Position numbers and translations under genes: made by a program. From Anaerolineaceae bacterium (GTDB lineage Bacteria; Chloroflexota; Anaerolineae; Anaerolineales; Anaerolineaceae): a DNA stretch of 49,838 nt. The notes beneath the pieces are model-generated. The model searched no databases, had not been told where the DNA came from, and was given only the letters and a program-made list of their open reading frames with translations. The stretch covers positions 1-49,838 of the forward strand of contig WOYY01000051.1 in NCBI GenBank assembly GCA_011620555.1, given 5' to 3'. Of this stretch, positions 16,601-25,114 are shown piece by piece; the first letter of the stretch is position 1, and each line of letters begins with the position of its first letter.

Positions 16601-16633
16601 GTTGACTCCTTCTAAAGATTAATCCTGCAAGGC

Positions 16634-17494
16634 TTACCGGTCGTGCATGGCGATGCCTATCGGGGTCACAAACAGGGGACTGGGGGCGATCCGGGTGGGG
16701 AGGCCGACGGTTTCTTCGATCACCCTGGCAATGCCGGGGAAGAGCGCAGTGCCGCCAATCAGCGTGATGGATTTGGCGTTCATGCCGCGGATCTGCCGGG
16801 CGACGATCGTCCCCATCTTTTCCATCACCGGACGGACCATTGGGAACAGTCTGCTTTGCTGGGCGGGGTCCTGCTTCAATTCCTCCGCCTCCTCGAAGGT
16901 AAGGTTTGATGCACCGGCGATCACCAGCGAGAGGTGGGTGCCGCCCGTCGGTTCGTCGGCCGTGAAGACGACTTCACCGTTTTCAATCAGGGCAACGCCG
17001 GTCGTCCCGCCGCCGATGTCAACGATCACACCATCCTGGATTCCGAGGACATGGTTGGCTGCTGAGGGTTCATCAATCAGCTTGGGGCAATCCATCCCTG
17101 CGGCCTGGACCACGTTTGCTGTGGCCCGCACTTCTGCGAGGGGCACGCCGGGCGGATAGCCGCTGGCGGCATGGGTCAGTTCGACGCCCAATCGCGCCTC
17201 CACCCTTCGTTTCATTGCTTGAAGGATATCAACAGCGCCTAGGAAGTCAACCACCAGCCCATCCTTGACCACCTGGGCGAATTGGTATTCCCCGGCGAGG
17301 GGAATGCCATTCTGATCCAGAACGGCCAGGACAGTGTAGGCTGTCCCGAGGTCAACGCCGACCCGAAGCGGGCCTTGCACTCTGAGCGGTTCGGCGGGCG
17401 CATGCCCGTTCGAACTGGGCCAGATGACCGCTTCTGCCCGAGAAAGGATGTCCTCCGGAGCCCAACCTGCTTCTTTGAGGTTTGGTCCGGTCAA
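16634..17494 (-). CDS. EutJ-like actin/Hsp70-fold ATPase
   Basis: 286-aa predicted ATPase of the EutJ family, thought to act as a chaperone in ethanolamine microcompartments. Nucleotide-binding motifs are in order: LRVGVDLGTAYTVLAVLD (phosphate 1), VIVDIGGGTTGVALIENG (phosphate 2) and LIGGTALFPGIARVIEE (adenosine). EutJ-like SGYPPGVP and TGGTHLSLVIAG are also present. The start is TTG at 17494; no ATG occurs until well inside the fold, and the N-terminal length matches EutJ. It lies 13 nt after the BMC-H gene. No ethanolamine lyase or B12 enzyme is present, so it probably helps fold or load a different cargo. Confidence 0.9.
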   Translation of the reverse strand: MTGPNLKEAGWAPEDILSRAEAVIWPSSNGHAPAEPLRVQGPLRVGVDLGTAYTVLAVLDQNGIPLAGEYQFAQVVKDGLVVDFLGAVDILQAMKRRVEARLGVELTHAASGYPPGVPLAEVRATANVVQAAGMDCPKLIDEPSAANHVLGIQDGVIVDIGGGTTGVALIENGEVVFTADEPTGGTHLSLVIAGASNLTFEEAEELKQDPAQQSRLFPMVRPVMEKMGTIVARQIRGMNAKSITLIGGTALFPGIARVIEETVGLPTRIAPSPLFVTPIGIAMHDR

Positions 17495-17507
17495 AGGTCA
17501 GCCAGTC

Positions 17508-17837
17508 TTATTGCTTCTCTTCGGTGCTTCGGCCGCCGAAATTTCCCTTGTTGTTCTGGGGCAGGATCATTTCGACATCTTCATGCGGCCTGGGGATGAC
17601 ATGGACGGAAACCAGTTCACCAACACGCTTGGCAGCAGCGGCGCCGGAATCGGTGGCAGCCTTGACGGCGCCCACATCACCGCGCACCATGACGGTTACA
17701 AAACCGCCGCCAACGTATTCGGACCCGATCAGGACCACGTTCGCTGATTTAACCATGGCATCGGCGGCTTCGATCGCGCCCACCAAGCCCTTGGTTTCAA
17801 CCATACCTAATGCAATTAATTTTGAATCTAAAGCCAT
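17508..17837 (-). CDS. BMC-H shell hexamer protein (PduA/J type)
   Basis: 109-aa hexameric shell tile and the main facet protein of the compartment. [40 protein letters not shown] and [16 protein letters not shown] are canonical. The pore-lining loop reads EYVGGGF where PduA has EKIGSGL, so the pore edge is glycine-rich and lacks the Lys before it. A short Asn/Gly/charged tail extends past the normal end. AAAGGA lies upstream of the ATG. Being the only BMC-H, it must form most of the facets. Confidence 0.97.
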   Translation of the reverse strand: MALDSKLIALGMVETKGLVGAIEAADAMVKSANVVLIGSEYVGGGFVTVMVRGDVGAVKAATDSGAAAAKRVGELVSVHVIPRPHEDVEMILPQNNKGNFGGRSTEEKQ

Positions 17838-17871
17838 TTTTACAATCCTTTCTAGAGATAAAAAATGTGAC

Positions 17872-19332
17872 TTATCTGAGGTTTAAGATCTCCTCGACCA
17901 CACTCCGAACAGTTTGTTCAATTTCCTTCGCGGAAGGCCCGGTGTCAGGCTGACCGGGGATCATAGCAGCCGCCGGAGGGGCTGATAATTCATACGCAAG
18001 ACGCTTGACGTTGTACAGATGCCGGGTGGTGACGTTGTCACCCGTGATCGACCCGCCGACCCCGCCTGCGCCAAGCGTGAGCGAAGGCATAACGCCGGTG
18101 GTCAAGCCGATGGCGCCCAGCGTGCCCATCGCGTTCACCACGATCCGGAAGACAGGCTTTTCCAGCCCAAAGGCCATGATCACATCCTGATCCGTGGCAT
18201 GGATGATCAGAGAGTGCCCCCGTCCGCCGAACTGGATCAGCTGGATGCAGCGGTCGCAGCCGGCTTCCCAGCCGTCTTCTTCATACCAGGCCAGGGTGGT
18301 GGTGAGCTTTTCCCGGGAGAGCGGTTCTTCTTTCCCGGTCTTCCTGATCCGGGTGACCAGCACCCGGGTTCCCTGGGGGACTTCAAATCCGGCCAGGGCG
18401 GCCAGGTAAGTCGCCGGTTTGCCCACGGTGGCGGTGTTCATGCTGCCATCGGGATGGAAGAGCAGGTTCCGCAGCAGATGGGTCTCATGCTCATTGGTGA
18501 AATAGGCCCCCTGCTGCTGCATCAGCTGGGCCAGCCGGCCGGCAATCGGTTTATCGGCCACCACCGCCTGTTCCGAAGCGCAGATGGTGGAATTGTCGAA
18601 GGCTTTGCTGGAGACGATGTAGCGGGCAGCCTTTTCGAGGTCCGCAGAGCGATCTACATAGGCCGGGACGTTGCCGGGGCCGACGCCGTAGGCCGGTTTG
18701 CCCGTGGAATGGGCGGCTTTCACCATCTGGGTGCCGCCGGTGGCCAGGATCAGCGCGACATATTTGTGCCGCATCAGTTCCTGGGTGCCCTGCAAGCTGA
18801 TGTTTTCCATGCAGGCCACCAACCCGGGAGGGGCGCCGTTGGCTTCGGCGGCCTGGGCCATGACCCGGGCGGCTTCCAGTGAGCATTTGGCCGCGGAGGG
18901 GTGGGGGGCGATGATGATTGCATCCCGCGCTTTGACCGCGATCAGGATCTTGTAGATCACGGTCGAGGTGGGGTTCGTGCTGGGGGTCAGCCCGGCGATC
19001 ACGCCCACCGGCCAGGCGATGTCATAGATCCGTTTGACCGGATCGTGGTGGACTACGCCAACGGTCTTTTCGTCCTTAATGCTTTCCCAGACATTGCGGG
19101 CCGCGAATTCATTCTTGAGTTTCTTGTGTTCCGAAAAGCCGTAGCCGGTTTCTTCGTGCGCCAGGATGCCCAAACGCTCCGAGGCAGCCAGAGCGGCAGC
19201 CGACATCGCCGCGCAGACTTGATCAACCTGTTCCTGGGAGGCGTGCGACCAGATCTTCCAGGCCGCAAAGGCCTTGGCAGCGAGATCACGCGCTTCCTGG
19301 ATGGATTGTAAGTCCCTGTCGAATTCCTGCAT
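17872..19332 (-). CDS. CoA-acylating aldehyde dehydrogenase (PduP/EutE-like), BMC cargo
   Basis: 486-aa enzyme converting an aldehyde, NAD+ and CoA to acyl-CoA; acetaldehyde to acetyl-CoA is expected from the DeoC partner. The catalytic cysteine is Cys251 in [29 protein letters not shown] and [12 protein letters not shown] are typical of the PduP/EutE/AdhE group. After a Pro/Ala/Gly linker (about 450-466) the protein ends in a helix, [20 protein letters not shown] (467-486), which has the amphipathic pattern of an encapsulation peptide; PduP instead carries its peptide at the N-terminus. It starts 2 nt after the first BMC-P gene. Confidence 0.95.
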   Translation of the reverse strand: MQEFDRDLQSIQEARDLAAKAFAAWKIWSHASQEQVDQVCAAMSAAALAASERLGILAHEETGYGFSEHKKLKNEFAARNVWESIKDEKTVGVVHHDPVKRIYDIAWPVGVIAGLTPSTNPTSTVIYKILIAVKARDAIIIAPHPSAAKCSLEAARVMAQAAEANGAPPGLVACMENISLQGTQELMRHKYVALILATGGTQMVKAAHSTGKPAYGVGPGNVPAYVDRSADLEKAARYIVSSKAFDNSTICASEQAVVADKPIAGRLAQLMQQQGAYFTNEHETHLLRNLLFHPDGSMNTATVGKPATYLAALAGFEVPQGTRVLVTRIRKTGKEEPLSREKLTTTLAWYEEDGWEAGCDRCIQLIQFGGRGHSLIIHATDQDVIMAFGLEKPVFRIVVNAMGTLGAIGLTTGVMPSLTLGAGGVGGSITGDNVTTRHLYNVKRLAYELSAPPAAAMIPGQPDTGPSAKEIEQTVRSVVEEILNLR

Positions 19333-19334
19333 GA

Positions 19335-19625
19335 CTAACCTTTCGTGTAAGTCACGACTCCATCAACTTCCAATGAATCGATCATTGCCATGATGACGGC
19401 ATCAACCGGGCGGTCTTTGGTGATGGCGGTCTGCCGGGCGCTCGAGCCGCTGGCCGTCAGGACCAGGTCGCCAACGCCGGCGTTCACCGTGTCTATGGCG
19501 ACGAAGGGCTTACCGAAGGGTTCGCCCTTTTCATCCGTCTGGCGGACGATCAGGAGCTTGCGGCCGACAATCTTCTCATCTTTGATGGTCGAAACAGTTG
19601 TCCCAATCACTTTGGCAATCAACAT
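19335..19625 (-). CDS. BMC-P shell vertex protein (EutN/CcmL family), first copy
   Basis: 96-aa vertex protein: MLIAKVIGTTVSTIKDEKIV, GVGDLVLTASGSSARQT and VIMAMIDSLEVDG define the EutN/CcmL pentamer fold. GGAG precedes the ATG. It sits between deoC (14 nt away) and the aldehyde dehydrogenase (2 nt away), separate from the other two BMC-P genes at the end of the operon. Position near the cargo genes implies it is made early and in step with the enzymes. Confidence 0.95.
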   Translation of the reverse strand: MLIAKVIGTTVSTIKDEKIVGRKLLIVRQTDEKGEPFGKPFVAIDTVNAGVGDLVLTASGSSARQTAITKDRPVDAVIMAMIDSLEVDGVVTYTKG

Positions 19626-19639
19626 GGTTTGTTCTCCGT

Positions 19640-20569
<930 letters not shown>

Positions 20570-20587
20570 GATGCCTTTCCATCTTAT

Positions 20588-21142
20588 CTAGAATTTTTTC
20601 TCGATTGCCATGATCTTATCCACCCGGCGCTGGTGCCGGCCGCCGCCGAACGCCGTTTTCAGCCAGGTATCAACAATTAACTTCGCAAGATTGATTCCAA
20701 TAAGGCCCGCGCCAAGCGTCAGCACATTGGCATCGTTATGTTCACGGCTGTTAACAGCCGTCGCGTAATCGTAGCAAAGGGCTGCCCGTATACCGGGGAC
20801 CTTGTTGGCCGCCATGCAGGAGCCGATCCCCGCGCCATCAATGACGATGCCGCGCCAAGCCTTTCCATTGGCAACAAGTTCCGCAACGGATAGAGCAATA
20901 TCGGGATAATCCACCGCATCTTTGGTGTTCGTACCGCAATCGATCACGGTGAAACCTTTTTCGGTGAGGTGTTTCTTGAGTGTCTCCTTTAGATCCATGC
21001 CGCCATGGTCCGTTCCCAGGGCAACGACTTTTTCAGATGTTTGATTGGGCTGGGTGGATGGGGCAGGTGAGGAGGCCAGGGTGTTTTGGACGACGCGCTG
21101 GACGATTTCGTGGATTTCGCTGTCAGAAATACTATTTTTCAT
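20588..21142 (-). CDS. rpiB: RpiB/LacAB-family sugar-phosphate isomerase with N-terminal targeting helix
   Basis: First gene of the BMC operon. From ATG 21142 (GGAG 9 nt upstream; the GTG at 21151 is rejected) the 184-aa protein has a helix at residues 6-22 (SDSEIHEIVQRVVQNTL), a Ser/Pro/Thr linker, then the RpiB fold from residue 38 (KVVALGTDHGGMDLKETL ... AANKVPGIRAALCYD). RpiB interconverts ribose-5- and ribulose-5-phosphate. The usual catalytic Cys in the CGTGIG motif is Asp102 here (VIDGAGIGSCMAANK), with a Cys at 109, so substrate or mechanism may differ. The helix resembles those of DeoC and the aldehyde dehydrogenase, implying encapsulation. Confidence 0.9.
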   Translation of the reverse strand: MKNSISDSEIHEIVQRVVQNTLASSPAPSTQPNQTSEKVVALGTDHGGMDLKETLKKHLTEKGFTVIDCGTNTKDAVDYPDIALSVAELVANGKAWRGIVIDGAGIGSCMAANKVPGIRAALCYDYATAVNSREHNDANVLTLGAGLIGINLAKLIVDTWLKTAFGGGRHQRRVDKIMAIEKKF

Positions 21143-21409
21143 CCAATTCACTCCGTTTTTGCGCTCGAGGGTTCCGAAAAAAGCTTAACTCAATAAACTC
21201 TTATACTTATCATTATAACATTAAATGTTCTAAGATCAGTCTCGTTTTACTGACCAGCTGACAATTGCATTATATCCTGATTGTCTTAGGGTAAAAAGAC
21301 AGACCTCGCTTATGATGCAGATCTTGGTCAGCGGTGAGATCAACGGATGGTTTGAGGTGATATTAAAGGACGAATGGGGTGGGGGTTGCTGATAACGAGC
21401 GAGCAAAAA
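21143..21409 (-). promoter_or_regulatory. Promoter and operator region of the microcompartment operon
   Basis: Two TATAAT boxes on the minus strand, at 21212-21217 (70 nt before rpiB) and 21269-21274. The upstream one is embedded in an inverted repeat, GACAAT (21260-21265) and ATTGTC (21280-21285). The downstream one abuts a 13-nt palindrome AACATTAAATGTT (21217-21229). Both dyads are plausible operator sites for an inducer-responsive regulator not encoded nearby. No gene is seen in this stretch. Confidence 0.5.
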
Positions 21410-21679
21410 TCAGGCCATGGGCGGCGGATTGACCGGCGGGTTCTGGGTTGGGGGTGTGATGGGCTGGATCGGCGTGCCCGCTTCGGGGTTGAGCAGCAGG
21501 CTCAACTCGGCCAAGGCCCGGTTATCGAAATGGCGATGGCCGCACATATCACAGATCCAGGCCGGGAAATTTGGAACAGTGATCAGTTCATTCCCCAGCC
21601 AGGTCATTAACGTTGCCGCGCGCAGCCTTTTGATCCCGCCCTGGCAATTCAGACATGGTTTGGTGTTGGGATCAGTCAT
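21410..21679 (-). CDS. YgiT-type zinc-finger protein
   Basis: 89-aa protein with two CxxC knuckles, PCLNCQGG and WICDMCGHR, around a beta-rich core (LITVPNFPAWICDMCGHRHF). This matches the YgiT-type (MqsA N-terminal) zinc-finger family. Unlike MqsA it has no helix-turn-helix domain; the C-terminus is a Pro-rich tail (PTQNPPVNPPPMA). No toxin gene adjoins it, so a toxin-antitoxin role is not supported. It starts 10 nt after lepB on the same strand and may share its transcript. Confidence 0.75.
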   Translation of the reverse strand: MTDPNTKPCLNCQGGIKRLRAATLMTWLGNELITVPNFPAWICDMCGHRHFDNRALAELSLLLNPEAGTPIQPITPPTQNPPVNPPPMA

Positions 21680-21689
21680 GGCTCTCCTT

Positions 21690-22295
21690 CTACTGAGCAG
21701 CCTGGACAGGTGTGGCCCCGGTCAAAAGGGTGACGGCATCCAGCGGCCAATAGATCAAAAGCGCCTTGCCCACCACGGATTCCTCAGGGATAAAGCCCCA
21801 GAGGTGGGAATCGCTGGAGTTATTGCGGTTATCGCCGAGGACAAAGAACTGGCCTTCGGGAACTTCCCAGGTGCCGGTGTAGTTTGGCGGATCGGCGATA
21901 TAGGTTTCATAAAGGGCCTGGTCATTGACATAGACAATGCCGCCTTCGATCCGGACGGTGTCGCCTGGGCGGCCGATCAGCCGCTTGATGTAATCCAGCC
22001 CGTCCACGCCGGGGGCATGGAAGATGATGATGTCGCCGATCTTTGGCGTGCCGATTTTATAGGCCACCCGGTTGACCAGCAGGAATTCGCCTGGCATCAG
22101 GGTGGGTTCCATGCTGACATTTTCCACCCGGACGCGGGCGGAAACGGCGTTGATGCCCAGAAAGAGGATTAGAGCCAGCAGGATGGTTTCGACGGTGTCG
22201 ATGACGAAGCCCATACAGGAGGACTTTTTTGATCCCTTTTGGGATTCTTCTGAATTATTTTCGGGAATTTGTTCTGAAAGGTTGTTTTCCAACAT
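21690..22295 (-). CDS. lepB: Signal peptidase I
   Basis: Membrane serine protease (201 aa) that removes signal peptides from exported proteins. A cytoplasmic acidic/Ser-rich start leads to one transmembrane helix (about residues 30-52, VETILLALILFLGINAVSA). The catalytic Ser is in VSMEPTLMPGEFLLV and the general-base Lys in DYIKRLIGRPGDTV. The later boxes FFVLGDNRNNSSDSHLWGFI are present. The ATG at 22295 is preferred over the TTG at 22334. A TATAAT at 22351-22356 on the minus strand gives a leader of about 48-55 nt. Confidence 0.95.
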   Translation of the reverse strand: MLENNLSEQIPENNSEESQKGSKKSSCMGFVIDTVETILLALILFLGINAVSARVRVENVSMEPTLMPGEFLLVNRVAYKIGTPKIGDIIIFHAPGVDGLDYIKRLIGRPGDTVRIEGGIVYVNDQALYETYIADPPNYTGTWEVPEGQFFVLGDNRNNSSDSHLWGFIPEESVVGKALLIYWPLDAVTLLTGATPVQAAQ

Positions 22296-22350
22296 TAATC
22301 TCGTTATTTGTTTGACTGACCCAATTTTGATCAAGGGGCGGGTTGTTTTG

Positions 22351-22356
22351 ATTATA
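22351..22356 (-). promoter_or_regulatory. -10 box for lepB
   Basis: TATAAT on the minus strand in the gap after der, 55 nt before the lepB ATG. Confidence 0.4.
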
Positions 22357-22379
22357 TCCCATCTTACCGCCTGCGGCAG

Positions 22380-23750
22380 CTAATTTCGCCTTTGTTTGAG
22401 CACCAGGCGGATGGGGGTCCCGATGAAGGGATATTCCTTCCGGATCTGGTTTTCCAGAAAGCGCAGATAGCTGAAGTGGGCGAGCTGGGGGTCGTTCACA
22501 TACATCATAAAGGTGGGCGGATCGCTGCGCACCTGGGTGCCATAATAGATCCGCAGGGAGCGGCCGGTTTTGGAGGGCGCGGCGTGCATGTCCTGCGCCT
22601 TTTGGAGGATCCTGTTGATCTGTGAGGTCGAAAGCCGGACAAGCCGTTCTTCCTGCACCTGCAAAGCCAGCGGCAGCACCTGGTCCACCCTTTGGCCGGT
22701 CTTGGCGCTGATGAACACCAGGGGGACGTAGTCCACAAAGTTCAACTCTTCCCGGATTTTGGCGGTGAAACTGTTGATGGTGAAGGTGTCCTTTTCGATC
22801 AGGTCCCATTTATTGACCACCACGATGGCGCTCTTCCAGGCTTCTTTGATATAGCCGGCGATATGGGTATCCTGGGCGGTGATGCTGGTGGAGGCGTCAA
22901 TCACCAGGATGGCGACGTCGGCCCGTTCGATGGCTTTCATGGAGCGGACCACCGAATATTTCTCCACACCGGGGATCACCTTGCCGCGCCGGCGGATGCC
23001 GGCGGTGTCGATCAGGGTGACCGGCAGGCCTTCGTAGTCGATTTTGGTGTCAACCGCATCCCGGGTGGTGCCGGGGATCTCGCTGACGATGGCGCGTTCC
23101 TCACCGACGATCTTGTTCAGGAGGCTGGATTTGCCCGCGTTGGGCTTGCCGACAATCGCGATCTTGACGGAATCATCCTCATCTTCGTCTTCACCCAGAT
23201 TCGGGAGGTTATCAATCACGGCGTCCAGCAGGTCGCCGGTGCCCGTGCCGTGCAGGGCGGAGACCGCATAGGGGTCCCCCATGCCCAATTCGTAGAACTC
23301 AGCGGTCACCTGGCGGATCTTGGCGCTTTCCGCCTTGTTGACCACCAGGAGGATCGGCGGCACCAGCCTGCCATCCACCTCGCGCTGTTTGCGCCGGAGG
23401 ATGTTGGCAATTTCGTGGTCCGCGGGGGTCACCCCTACCTGTCCATCCACGAGGAACAGGATCAGGTCCGATTCCTGCATGGCCAGTTCGGCCTGGTCTC
23501 GGATTTGGTTGATGAAGTCTTGGGACCCGATGGAGAGCGGCGCCTGGTTACGGTTCTTTGCCGGGTCGATCCCGCCCGTATCCATCACATAGAAGTAATG
23601 GCCGGTCCAATCGGCTTCGGAAAGCAGCCGGTCACGCGTGGTGCCGGGCACATCATCCACAATCGCCAGCCGTTCGCCGGTCAGGCGGTTGAAGAGAGTG
23701 CTCTTACCAACATTGGGTCTGCCCACCAGGGCAACGACAGGTTTTGCCAT
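22380..23750 (-). CDS. der: Ribosome-assembly GTPase Der (EngA)
   Basis: 456-aa essential GTPase with tandem G domains, acting in 50S subunit maturation. G domain 1 has GRPNVGKS, PGTTRD, DTGGI and NKAE. G domain 2 has GKPNAGKS, PGTTRDAVD, DTAGI and NKWD. The C-terminal KH-like domain follows (RILQKAQDMHAAPSKTGRSL ... GTPIRLVLKQR). Length is normal. A TATAAT box ends 8 nt before the ATG, consistent with a leaderless mRNA. Confidence 0.98.
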   Translation of the reverse strand: MAKPVVALVGRPNVGKSTLFNRLTGERLAIVDDVPGTTRDRLLSEADWTGHYFYVMDTGGIDPAKNRNQAPLSIGSQDFINQIRDQAELAMQESDLILFLVDGQVGVTPADHEIANILRRKQREVDGRLVPPILLVVNKAESAKIRQVTAEFYELGMGDPYAVSALHGTGTGDLLDAVIDNLPNLGEDEDEDDSVKIAIVGKPNAGKSSLLNKIVGEERAIVSEIPGTTRDAVDTKIDYEGLPVTLIDTAGIRRRGKVIPGVEKYSVVRSMKAIERADVAILVIDASTSITAQDTHIAGYIKEAWKSAIVVVNKWDLIEKDTFTINSFTAKIREELNFVDYVPLVFISAKTGQRVDQVLPLALQVQEERLVRLSTSQINRILQKAQDMHAAPSKTGRSLRIYYGTQVRSDPPTFMMYVNDPQLAHFSYLRFLENQIRKEYPFIGTPIRLVLKQRRN

Positions 23751-23758
23751 AGGTTGTG

Positions 23759-23764
23759 ATTATA
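23759..23764 (-). promoter_or_regulatory. -10 box (TATAAT) of der, leaderless arrangement
   Basis: TATAAT on the minus strand ends 8 nt before the der ATG at 23750, with no ribosome-binding site between. Confidence 0.55.
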
Positions 23765-23829
23765 CCTTATTACATTAAAAGATATACCTGCTCCATTCCA
23801 TTGGATAAGGTGAGTTTTCTGACCGAGAA

Positions 23830-23855
23830 CTCCCCGGCGATCGTCAACCGGGGAG
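23830..23855 (-). terminator. Hairpin after cdaR
   Basis: A perfect 8-bp stem, CTCCCCGG and CCGGGGAG, with a 10-nt loop, about 33 nt past the cdaR stop on the minus strand and followed by TTCT. It probably ends the coaE-cdaA-cdaR transcript before der. Confidence 0.6.
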
Positions 23856-23887
23856 ATGGTTTTACGAGATTTGGCCGCCCTGGGCGA

Positions 23888-25114
23888 TCAGTTGGCTGTG
23901 ATGGTCACTTCGAGCGTACTGGGCAGGATGGCGTCCACACTGAGTTCGGCATCTTCCAGGAGGACTTCCGGCGCCAGTTGATAGGTGCCCACGCCCCGGT
24001 CGGCCAGGTCAATGGCGACCACCAGGGTGGCCGGGTCGAGCGCTTCCAGCAGGTAGAGTGGCCCGGAGAGATAGACATCCACAACATCCGGGGAGGTGGT
24101 TGCGGCCAGGCCGCTGCCAAGGCCCTGGAACTGGACCGGGATATTGGTAAAGCTGATGCTGCTCTCGATGGGTGCAATCCCAACTTGAACCGTGATGCTC
24201 TGGCTGCCCACCACGCTGACGCCTTCCGGCAGGTTGAGGGTGGCACTGATTTCCAGGTCTTCATTCGCGCCGTCCAGGCTGATTGGGATGGTTTCCACAT
24301 AGCCGCGGATGCCCTCCAGCAGGCTGGGGTCGGAAGAGAAGATCATCACGGTGGGCGGCAGGGCAAAGATGTCGGTGAGTTTATAGCCTGCGGCGATCTG
24401 TCCGCTGGTGACGATCTTGACCACCACGGATTTGAACCCGCCCCGCTGCCTTACCGGGATATTCACCTGGATCGTGCCGGGGCTGATCGAAACCGCGCTG
24501 ATCTCATTATCTTCCACATCATAGGCTTTGAGGGTGAGCAGGCGGCTGATGTCCTCGGAGACATCCTCGATATCCACTTCTACGGCGACCACATCCACTG
24601 CATCCACCAGAGACTGCGGCCCGGTGACGACGACGGCCTCTGTGCTCAGTTCCGGGTCTGAGAGTTCATACCCGATTGCGGCATTCCCGAGGGTCTTGAT
24701 TTCGACCGGGAAAGTCTCCGAGACCACCGATTCTAGCTTGACAAAGATGGATGAGGGATTGATCCGGACCACTTCGGCAGGCGAACGCCCAATGGTGACC
24801 TGGGGGGTCAGGGTGTGGACGCCGGCTTCGAGGCCGGAGAGGTCCAGGGTGACATTGATCAGGCTGCGTTCGTTTTCCAGTTCATTCAGGATGGTTGCTG
24901 GCGCCCGGAGGGTCAGCTCGATTTGCTCATCAATATCATTGACGATCATCAGGTTTGAATCCAGCCCAACGATCTCCATGGGCAGGTCCTGGGGATAGAG
25001 CCGGGTTTCGGTTGGGTCGGCCTCGCTCACGGCAAAAGCCCAGACCGCGATGGAAAGTACCAGCGCTGTAAGCAGGGTGGGCAGATTTTTGAGCAGGTTG
25101 CGGAGGGTTTTCAT
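23888..25114 (-). CDS. cdaR: YbbR-domain protein CdaR
   Basis: 408-aa membrane-anchored partner of the diadenylate cyclase CdaA. An N-terminal helix (LLTALVLSIAVWAFAVS) anchors the protein, followed by about four YbbR repeats outside the membrane (for example LPMEIVGLDSNLMIV, VTGPQSLVDAVDVVAVEVDI and VSGPLYLLEALD-like segments). In Firmicutes CdaR modulates CdaA and thus c-di-AMP levels, linked to potassium and wall homeostasis. Its start overlaps the cdaA stop (ATGA), so the pair is translationally coupled. A GlmM gene, the usual third member, is not here. Confidence 0.92.
   Translation of the reverse strand: MKTLRNLLKNLPTLLTALVLSIAVWAFAVSEADPTETRLYPQDLPMEIVGLDSNLMIVNDIDEQIELTLRAPATILNELENERSLINVTLDLSGLEAGVHTLTPQVTIGRSPAEVVRINPSSIFVKLESVVSETFPVEIKTLGNAAIGYELSDPELSTEAVVVTGPQSLVDAVDVVAVEVDIEDVSEDISRLLTLKAYDVEDNEISAVSISPGTIQVNIPVRQRGGFKSVVVKIVTSGQIAAGYKLTDIFALPPTVMIFSSDPSLLEGIRGYVETIPISLDGANEDLEISATLNLPEGVSVVGSQSITVQVGIAPIESSISFTNIPVQFQGLGSGLAATTSPDVVDVYLSGPLYLLEALDPATLVVAIDLADRGVGTYQLAPEVLLEDAELSVDAILPSTLEVTITAN

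Noticed and set aside
21410-21679. Toxin-antitoxin interpretation of the YgiT-type protein
   Set aside because: No helix-turn-helix domain and no MqsR-like or other toxin gene adjacent.
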